In this document: piece after piece, positions 1-5,113 of the stretch
Position numbering within the stretch: the first letter of the stretch is position 1
Layout: each line of letters starts with the position of its first letter
Source of the DNA: Deinococcus aerolatus
Lineage (GTDB): Bacteria > Deinococcota > Deinococci > Deinococcales > Deinococcaceae
Assembly (NCBI RefSeq): GCF_014647055.1
Contig: NZ_BMOL01000040.1
Location: 1-7,403 of the forward strand
Direction: 5' to 3'
Length of the DNA stretch: 7,403 nucleotides
Notes under the pieces: model-generated
The model's database searches: none
What the model was told of the DNA's origin: nothing
What the model saw: only the letters and a program-made list of their open reading frames with translations
Program-made: the position numbers and the translations under genes

Positions 1-2
1 TG

Positions 3-1037
3 ACGGATGCGGATGGAGATATCGCATATGACCGTGCTGACTGGGCCAATGCCAGACTGGCCTGCCAGGTCGCCGTGCCACCCGTCAACATCTACCAGTA
101 CGCGCCAATTAAGGCACAGCCGAATACAGTGTCCGAGGCGCAGGGCCGGCCCGTGGGCGGCCGCCTGTACGTGTTCGGCGGCTTCGACAGCCTCAAGAAC
201 TGCTGTGTTCCTACGGACCGCGCCCAACGGTACGATCCGGCCACCAACGTCTGGACCCCGCTACGCCCCATGCCAAATGGGGGCGTGACCCACGCGGGCA
301 TGGCCACCGACGGCCAGAACATCTACTACGCGGGTGGCTACATCACCAATGCCAGGGGAACAGCTCAGATTTATGGCACCAAGGCGGTCTGGAAGTACAA
401 CGTGGCCCAGGACACCTACACCCCGTTGCCCGATCTGCCGGTAGACAGCGCTGCCGGTCAACTGGAGTACCTGGCGGAAAAACTGCACTATTTCGGGGGT
501 ACTAATCCCGAACGTACGCAGGATCTCAAGACCCACTACGTGCTGAATCTGGACGTGACTGGCGCGGCGTGGACCCCCGCCGCACCCCTCTCGCAGGCCC
601 GCAACCACCTGGGTTCGGCGGTGCTGGACGGGGTGATCTACGCCATCGGCGGACAGACCGGGCACGACAACGCTCTGAAGACGCTCAGCTCCGTTGAAGC
701 CTACGATCCGGCCACCGACCGTTGGGAGGCGCGGGCCAGCATGCCTAAAGCGCTCAGCCATACCACCAACTCCACCTTCATCCTCAATGGGCGCATCGTG
801 GTGGCGGGCGGCGAAACGGCCCACAATCAGGCCACCAGCGCGGTCACCGCCTACGATCCGCTCAGCAACACCTGGACCGCTCTGACCCCCCTGCCCGAGC
901 TGCGGGTGTCGGGCGTTGCGGCACCGCTGGGCGACGGCTTTGTCTTCACTGGCGGCAATCTGCCGAACGGTGGAGGAACCCAGGCCAACGGCTGGCGGGC
1001 CAGCCCGGCGTCGGTCAGCCCAGTGTCCGTCCCCTGA
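3..1037 (+). CDS. Kelch-repeat beta-propeller protein, 5' partial
   Basis: The frame encodes six kelch blades, each with a double glycine after a hydrophobic strand (for example LYVFGGF, IYYAGGY, LHYFGGT, IYAIGGQ, IVVAGGE, FVFTGGN). Counting from a GTG at 75, the glycine pairs lie near residues 35, 87, 141, 192, 245 and 293. Most blades end in a YDPxTxxW-like strand (YDPATNVW, YDPATDRW, YDPLSNTW). This matches a six-bladed galactose-oxidase/kelch propeller, a fold used for binding or as an enzyme scaffold; no catalytic site can be named. The frame is open upstream to the window edge (24 codons before 75) and no strong ribosome binding site precedes the GTG, so I treat the gene as truncated by the window and its true start, perhaps with a signal peptide, as unseen. 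Some bacterial kelch proteins are secreted or surface-bound, so an extracytoplasmic role in the polysaccharide locus is inferred. It ends 64 bases before the Wzz gene. Confidence 0.82.
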   Translation, partial: TDADGDIAYDRADWANARLACQVAVPPVNIYQYAPIKAQPNTVSEAQGRPVGGRLYVFGGFDSLKNCCVPTDRAQRYDPATNVWTPLRPMPNGGVTHAGMATDGQNIYYAGGYITNARGTAQIYGTKAVWKYNVAQDTYTPLPDLPVDSAAGQLEYLAEKLHYFGGTNPERTQDLKTHYVLNLDVTGAAWTPAAPLSQARNHLGSAVLDGVIYAIGGQTGHDNALKTLSSVEAYDPATDRWEARASMPKALSHTTNSTFILNGRIVVAGGETAHNQATSAVTAYDPLSNTWTALTPLPELRVSGVAAPLGDGFVFTGGNLPNGGGTQANGWRASPASVSPVSVP

Positions 1038-1065
1038 ACTCCCGGCACACCTCGTCCCACCGCCC

Positions 1066-1081
1066 TGGACCCCGTGGTCCA
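1066..1081 (+). other. Short hairpin between kelch and Wzz genes
   Basis: TGGACC (1066-1071) and GGTCCA (1076-1081) are perfect inverted repeats around a 4-base loop. No T-run follows, so it is a poor intrinsic terminator. It lies just upstream of the Wzz ribosome binding site and could be a processing or attenuation element, or chance in G+C-rich DNA. Confidence 0.25.
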
Positions 1082-1089
1082 ATCTAGAA

Positions 1090-1094
1090 AAGGA
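1090..1094 (+). promoter_or_regulatory. Ribosome binding site for the Wzz-like gene
   Basis: AAGGA in an A-rich stretch, 7 bases before the ATG at 1102. It fixes the start there rather than at in-frame upstream codons, which would run back into the kelch gene. An ATG at 1105 directly follows the first and is the only close alternative. Confidence 0.7.
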
Positions 1095-1101
1095 AAAACG
1101 C

Positions 1102-2055
1102 ATGATGCAGAGCCGCCCACCCCGTTCCGATACCACTTCCAGCGACCTCGAGCTTCCGCAGGTGGCCCGTCTGCTGCGCCGCGCCGCCCTCCCTGTGCTG
1201 GGGATCGCCGCGCTGGCCGGGGTGGGCGGCTACCTGCTGTCCAATCTTCAGCCCAAGGTGTACACGGCCACCAGCAGCCTGTTTACCGAGCAGGTCGGCG
1301 GCGGTAGCAACGCGCTGAACGACAGCATGTTGCGGCCCTCGCCCCTGCCGCGCGGCGGCCTGCAGCAGGCCCTGCACAGCCCGGCGGTGGTCAAGCTGGT
1401 GGTCAACCGCCTGCGCGCCTCCGAGATCGCGCCCGCCACGATCAACAAGGTGCAGCGTGAACTGCAGGCCGAGCTGAGCACCGGCGGCTTCAAAAAATTA
1501 AAGGTGGAGCTTGACCCCAACAGTCCCAGTAACAGCAGCACCGGCAACGTCTACATCCTCAGCGCCCGCGCCGACTCCCCGGAACTGGCGCGCACCCTGG
1601 CCAACGCCAGCGTTGCTGCGCTGCAACTGTGGGACATTCAGCGGGCCCAGCGCCGCCTGGAACAGGCCCGCGCCGCGCTGAAACTGCAGCTTGACGTGCT
1701 GGACCGCAGCGCGCAGGACGGCGGCCTGAGCACCGATGACGTCAACCGGCAGGCCCGCGCGGCCATTGCCCGTGACCTGGCCGTGATCGGGGCCTCGCGC
1801 CAGAGCGTGGCGGGAACCCTGGATGTCATCGCTGAGGCGGTGGACCCCGCCGGGCCGACGAGCCCACGGCCCAAGCGCACGGCGGCGCTGTCGGCCCTGC
1901 TGGCGCTGCTGTTCGCGGGCGGCGGCGCGGTGCTGCTGGGAAGCCGCCGCGCCCTGGTGGACACACGCGACAGTGACCCCGACGACGCCTCGGCGCTGTA
2001 CCGCCGGGAAACCAGCGACGCCCGCAACGTCACCTCCACTGTGCCGCAGCGCTAA
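1102..2055 (+). CDS. Wzz-type polysaccharide chain-length/co-polymerase membrane protein
   Basis: A 317-residue protein with the two-helix Wzz layout. A short cytoplasmic N-terminus is followed by a membrane segment at about residues 29-48 and then the typical PKVYTATSSLF strand. Next comes a periplasmic region with SPAVVKLVVNRL and a charged helical stretch at about 178-202. A proline-rich PAGPTSPRPKR motif (249-259) precedes the second membrane helix at about 260-280. This proline motif before the last helix is a hallmark of Wzz/FepE/Etk proteins. Family members sit in the inner membrane and set the modal length of O-antigen, capsule or exopolysaccharide, with the Wzy polymerase or the export machinery. 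The length matches stand-alone Wzz proteins. No Walker motifs or tyrosine-kinase domain follow the second helix; the 37-residue tail is polar and acidic with one tyrosine (Y300). Cotranscription with the kelch gene is plausible, and a strong hairpin follows the stop. The polymer controlled is not shown. Confidence 0.82.
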   Translation: MMQSRPPRSDTTSSDLELPQVARLLRRAALPVLGIAALAGVGGYLLSNLQPKVYTATSSLFTEQVGGGSNALNDSMLRPSPLPRGGLQQALHSPAVVKLVVNRLRASEIAPATINKVQRELQAELSTGGFKKLKVELDPNSPSNSSTGNVYILSARADSPELARTLANASVAALQLWDIQRAQRRLEQARAALKLQLDVLDRSAQDGGLSTDDVNRQARAAIARDLAVIGASRQSVAGTLDVIAEAVDPAGPTSPRPKRTAALSALLALLFAGGGAVLLGSRRALVDTRDSDPDDASALYRRETSDARNVTSTVPQR

Positions 2056-2070
2056 CCCCTTTCTTCAGGC

Positions 2071-2105
2071 GGCGTCACCCAACTGTTCACGGGTTGGGTG
2101 ACGCC
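2071..2105 (+). terminator. Rho-independent terminator after the Wzz-like gene
   Basis: GGCGTCACCCAAC (2071-2083) pairs perfectly over 13 bp with GTTGGGTGACGCC (2093-2105) around a 9-base loop, starting 16 bases after the stop codon. Only a short T-rich stretch (ACTTTGT) follows, so the U-tract is weak. Long stems with poor U-tracts are common in G+C-rich bacteria. It probably ends the kelch-Wzz transcript. Confidence 0.78.
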
Positions 2106-2194
2106 ACTTTGTGCTGAGAACGTGCGTCAGGAGCCATGAAGTGGCCTACCCAGCGTGGCCGGACTGCCGGTAGCAGACTGCTCGATCCACAACT

Positions 2195-2270
2195 CCCCCC
2201 TCCGCTAAACGTTTGATGATGCGACTTCAGGGCGAGCGCTGACATACTTCTTATCAGGGGGGGAGGGGGG
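2195..2270. repeat. Complementary C-rich and G-rich homopolymeric tracts
   Basis: CCCCCCTCC (2195-2203) is the exact reverse complement of GGAGGGGGG (2262-2270), 58 bases apart. The G-rich side is longer: seven G, one A, six G (2257-2270). The arms could pair as a long-looped hairpin. The G-tract could instead slip during replication or stack as a G-rich structure. The arms are low-complexity, so chance complementarity cannot be excluded. Confidence 0.4.
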
Positions 2271-2398
2271 CAATGTCCAGCCGTGAACCTGGGTCTCCAA
2301 CTGTCAGCCTAGTGGTTGGAAATGTTCCATCTGCCTGTCCTGAGCGGCTGGGATGCGTGAGTGGCCTGCAATTTACTTCTCGTTAGCGCCCCGCCGGC

Positions 2399-2404
2399 TA
2401 AGTT
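2399..2404 (+). promoter_or_regulatory. Candidate -10 box of leaderless type
   Basis: TAAGTT fits the TAnnnT -10 pattern and ends 6 bases before an ATG at 2411, the spacing typical of leaderless transcripts, which are common in Deinococcus. No good -35 hexamer lies at 16-18 bases upstream; the nearest, TTTACT at 2372, is 21 bases away. The ATG opens only a 22-codon frame ending at 2479, so the site may instead start the ugd transcript with a leader of roughly 245 bases. Confidence 0.28.
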
Positions 2405-2640
2405 CGCGCTATGCAGCCTGATTGGGTCCAACCGGGCTTATGCTCAGGGGCGACGCCGGGGCCGCAGGCGGTGGGCTGACCGAGCATCCAGCTGACTGTG
2501 GACGCCACACTGATCGACCTGCTCACCCGTCCGGGCACCCGCTTTACGGTTCCACCCTCTCCCTTACTGCGAGCTGTCCATTCCGTTCCACCCGTCACTG
2601 CCGCGCCCCGCTCCAGCAGCCCTTTCGCCCCCCGTCCTCC

Positions 2641-2646
2641 GAGGAG
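2641..2646 (+). promoter_or_regulatory. Ribosome binding site for ugd
   Basis: GAGGAG, 8 bases before the ATG at 2655, is a near-ideal Shine-Dalgarno. It supports this start over the in-frame ATG at 2685, which directly begins the Rossmann strand ([12 protein letters not shown]) but has no comparable site. Confidence 0.75.
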
Positions 2647-2654
2647 ATCTGAAC

Positions 2655-4097
2655 ATGTCACACACCCCCACCCTGCACACCCCCATGAAAGTCGCCGTTG
2701 TGGGCACTGGTTACGTCGGCCTGGGCACCGCTGCCCTGCTCGCCTACTTCGGCCATCAGGTCATGGGCCTGGACATCGATCAGGGCAAGGTTGACATGCT
2801 GCAGCGTGGGGAACTTCCGATCTATGAACCGGGACTGGGTGAACTGATGGCCGAGTGCGGAGACCGGCTGCACTGGACCACCGACTACTCGGCGGCCATT
2901 CCGGGTGCGGACGTGATCTTTATCTGCGTGGGCACCCCGCCGCTGCCCGGCGGACAGCCGGACCTGCGGTACCTGGCGGCGGCGGCGCAGGACGTGGCCC
3001 GTCACCTGAACGGCAAGATGCAGGTCGTGGTGAACAAGAGCACGGTGCCGGTGGGCACCGGGGACTGGGTGGCGCGCATCATCGAGGACCACGCCCCGGA
3101 CTACAAGGCGCACCAGTACAACGTGGTCAGCAACCCCGAGTTCCTGCGTGAGGGTACGGCGCTGTTCGACAGCCTGTACCCGGACCGGCTGGTGCTGGGC
3201 GGGAATGACGGCGCGGGGGTGGCGCGGCTGCTGGAGCTGTACGCTCCGCTGATCGAGCAGGACTTCGTGGCCCCGGCCCACGTGCCCCGGCCCGAGGGCT
3301 ACACCCGCCCCGAAGTGGTGGCCACCAGCCTGAGCAGCGCCGAGATGATCAAGTACGCCGCCAACGCTTTCCTGGCGCTCAAGATCAGCTTTGCCAACGA
3401 GATCGCCGGACTGTGCGAGCGGGTGGACGCCGATATCGAGGAGGTGGCGCGCGGCATCGGCAGCGACGCACGCATCGGGCGGCAGTTCCTGTCGGCCGGC
3501 GCAGGCTGGGGCGGCTCGTGCTTCGGCAAGGACACCTCGGCGCTGATCAGCACCGGTGAGGAATACGGCTACGACATGCCGATCCTGCGCGCTGCCGTGG
3601 AGGTCAACCAGCGCCAGCGTCAGCTGGTGATCGCGAAGCTGCAAAAGCACCTGCACCGCCTGCAGGGCAAGCGCGTGGCCGTGCTGGGCATGGCCTTTAA
3701 ACCCAACACCGACGATCTGCGTGACGCCCCGGCCCACGACGCCATCGCCCGCCTGAATGAGCTGGGCGCAACGGTGGTGGCGCATGATCCGGTGGCGATG
3801 GACCGCGCGCGGCGCGAATGGGGTCACCTGAAGTACGCCGAGGCGTCGTCCGCCGAGGACGCCCTGATGGGTGCGGACGCCGTGATCCTGATGACCGAGT
3901 GGAAGGAGTACCGTGAGCTGGACTGGAACGGGGCCGTGCGGACCATGCGCCAGCCGCTGGTGATCGACACCCGCAACGTCCTGCGCTGCGTGCTGGCCAC
4001 CGGCATCCTTGAGCAGATCGGCCGGCGCGGCCAGGGCCAGGTCATTCCGGGCCAGACGATTCAGGGTCAGGCCGCCACGCCGCAGGGGCTGGGGTGA
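2655..4097 (+). CDS. ugd: UDP-glucose 6-dehydrogenase
   Basis: A 480-residue cytoplasmic enzyme of the UDP-glucose/GDP-mannose dehydrogenase family, which oxidises UDP-glucose to UDP-glucuronate using two NAD+. The N-terminal Rossmann domain has GTGYVG (residues 17-22) and ICVGTPP (90-96). NKSTVPVGT (127-135) and NPEFLREG (160-167) follow, the latter with the conserved glutamates. The central helical domain carries the lysine and asparagine of [15 protein letters not shown] (K233, N237). The catalytic cysteine is C289 in [10 protein letters not shown]. The C-terminal UDP-binding domain has [19 protein letters not shown] (341-359). All key residues are present. The family is usually about 430-460 residues; the surplus is a 10-residue N-terminal extension and a glycine/glutamine-rich tail from about 457 (GQGQ, PGQ, QGQ). 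The stop overlaps the next start by 4 bases. GDP-mannose dehydrogenase is the main alternative, but the decarboxylase that follows favours UDP-glucose. Confidence 0.93.
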   Translation: MSHTPTLHTPMKVAVVGTGYVGLGTAALLAYFGHQVMGLDIDQGKVDMLQRGELPIYEPGLGELMAECGDRLHWTTDYSAAIPGADVIFICVGTPPLPGGQPDLRYLAAAAQDVARHLNGKMQVVVNKSTVPVGTGDWVARIIEDHAPDYKAHQYNVVSNPEFLREGTALFDSLYPDRLVLGGNDGAGVARLLELYAPLIEQDFVAPAHVPRPEGYTRPEVVATSLSSAEMIKYAANAFLALKISFANEIAGLCERVDADIEEVARGIGSDARIGRQFLSAGAGWGGSCFGKDTSALISTGEEYGYDMPILRAAVEVNQRQRQLVIAKLQKHLHRLQGKRVAVLGMAFKPNTDDLRDAPAHDAIARLNELGATVVAHDPVAMDRARREWGHLKYAEASSAEDALMGADAVILMTEWKEYRELDWNGAVRTMRQPLVIDTRNVLRCVLATGILEQIGRRGQGQVIPGQTIQGQAATPQGLG

Positions 4098-5113
4098 CGA
4101 CCGCATCAAAAACCATCCTTCTGACTGGCAGCGCGGGCTTCATCGGCAGCCACCTGACCGAGCGGCTGCTTGCGGACGGCCACACCGTGATCGGGGTGGA
4201 CAACTACATCAGTGGGCAGCCGGCCAACACCGCGCTGTTCGCGGACCATCCGAACTTCAGGTTCATCCGGGCAGACGTGAGCGAGGGGATTCCCTACAAG
4301 GCTGGCGCTTTCGGGGGCCAGACGCTGGACCACGTGCTGCACTTTGCCAGTCCGGCCAGCCCACCGCATTACCAGCAGTTTCCCATCGAAACGCTGATGG
4401 TGGGCGCGCAGGGCACACAGCACGCGCTGGAACTGGCCCATGCCCACGGGGCGCCGCTGCTGCTCGCCTCCACCTCCGAGGTGTACGGCGATCCACAGGT
4501 GCACCCTCAGCCCGAGAGCTACTGGGGCCACGTCAATCCCAACGGTCTGCGAAGCTGCTACGACGAGGCCAAGCGTTACGCCGAGGCCATCACCTTCGCG
4601 TACCACCGGCACCACGGCGTGGACACCCGCGTCATCCGGATCTTCAACACCTACGGCCCGCGCATGCGCCCCGATGACGGCCGGGTGGTCACCAACCTGA
4701 TCGGACAGGCACTGGCGGGCGGGCCGCTGACGGTCTACGGTGACGGCCAGCAGACCCGCAGCTTCCAGTACGTGACAGATCTGGTCGACGGCATCGTGGC
4801 CCTGATGGACCTGCCGGAAGCTGCGGCAGTTCATGATCCGGTCAACCTGGGCAATCCCGACGAGTACACCATCCTGCAGTTCGCGCAGGTGATTCGTGAG
4901 CTGATCGATCCTGGCCTGGCCATCATCCACGAACCGCTGCCGGCCGACGATCCCCGCCAGCGCAAACCCGACATCACGCGCGCGCGGGCACTGCTGGGCT
5001 GGGTGCCGACGGTGGACCTGCACACCGGGTTGAGGCGTACGGTGGAGGAATTCCGCCGGCAGGCGGCAGTGCCGGCGACCCTGCCCCAACAGATGCCTGT
5101 CGCCGCAGAATGA
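4094..5113 (+). CDS. uxs: UDP-glucuronate decarboxylase (UDP-xylose synthase), SDR family
   Basis: A 339-residue extended short-chain dehydrogenase/reductase. It begins with the NAD-binding loop TGSAGFIG (11-18) and has the acidic residue at the end of the second strand (VDNY, D36). The catalytic set is T127-S128-E129 ([10 protein letters not shown]) with Y156 and K160 (CYDEAK). Signatures separating UDP-xylose synthases from other sugar epimerases are present: [11 protein letters not shown] (83-93), [13 protein letters not shown] (137-149), [21 protein letters not shown] (182-191), [17 protein letters not shown] (220-231) and [10 protein letters not shown] (285-294). The family converts UDP-glucuronate to UDP-xylose through a 4-keto intermediate, with NAD+ recycled. 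Length is normal for bacterial members without the membrane anchor of eukaryotic forms. The GTG start overlaps the ugd stop, so translation is probably coupled and the product of Ugd is the direct substrate. A generic 4,6-dehydratase is less likely given these motifs. Confidence 0.88.
   Translation: MTTASKTILLTGSAGFIGSHLTERLLADGHTVIGVDNYISGQPANTALFADHPNFRFIRADVSEGIPYKAGAFGGQTLDHVLHFASPASPPHYQQFPIETLMVGAQGTQHALELAHAHGAPLLLASTSEVYGDPQVHPQPESYWGHVNPNGLRSCYDEAKRYAEAITFAYHRHHGVDTRVIRIFNTYGPRMRPDDGRVVTNLIGQALAGGPLTVYGDGQQTRSFQYVTDLVDGIVALMDLPEAAAVHDPVNLGNPDEYTILQFAQVIRELIDPGLAIIHEPLPADDPRQRKPDITRARALLGWVPTVDLHTGLRRTVEEFRRQAAVPATLPQQMPVAAE

Larger units (their letters stand above)
2106..2654 (+). 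other. Long intergenic region upstream of ugd, no convincing gene
   Basis: About 550 bases with lower G+C and more irregular composition than the flanking genes. No frame here shows gene-like codon use or a recognisable domain on either strand. Visible structure: complementary C-rich and G-rich tracts (2195-2203 and 2262-2270), a 7-bp inverted repeat enclosing about 60 bases (2277-2283 with 2345-2351), a 6-bp inverted repeat (2296-2301 with 2315-2320), an overlapping dyad TGGAA-ATG-TTCCA (2317-2329) and a -10-like TAAGTT at 2399. The region most likely holds the promoter and 5' leader of the ugd operon. Inverted repeats of 6-7 bp are expected by chance in this much G+C-rich DNA, so only the tracts and the promoter candidate are listed separately. 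Confidence 0.6.

Noticed and set aside
916..1101. In-frame upstream extension of the Wzz-like protein
   Set aside because: It would overlap the kelch gene by over 100 bases and add a low-complexity segment. The AAGGA site 7 bases before 1102 gives a better start.
261..1136. Minus-strand open frame opposite the kelch gene
   Set aside because: No domain or plausible ribosome binding site; it covers the intergenic hairpin and the Wzz start.
2136..2216. 26-codon frame after AGGAG (MKWPTQRG...)
   Set aside because: The AGGAG is only 2 bases from the ATG, too close for efficient initiation. The frame ends within the intergenic region and resembles nothing known.
2239..2267. CTGACA as a -35 box
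   Set aside because: It matches the -35 consensus well, but the position 17 bases downstream falls inside the G-tract, with no -10-like sequence.
2422..2652. 76-codon frame ending two bases before ugd
   Set aside because: It starts with TTG without a ribosome binding site, codon use is unlike neighbouring genes, and no domain is visible. Its stop next to the ugd ATG is probably coincidence.
2498..2794. 98-codon frame running into ugd
   Set aside because: The first part (MDATLIDLLTRPG) looks protein-like, but the rest is proline/arginine-rich and overlaps the start of ugd in another frame.
2658..4109. Minus-strand open frame of about 480 codons opposite ugd
   Set aside because: It mirrors the codon phase of a clearly real gene, has no recognisable domain, and is a typical by-product of high G+C third positions.
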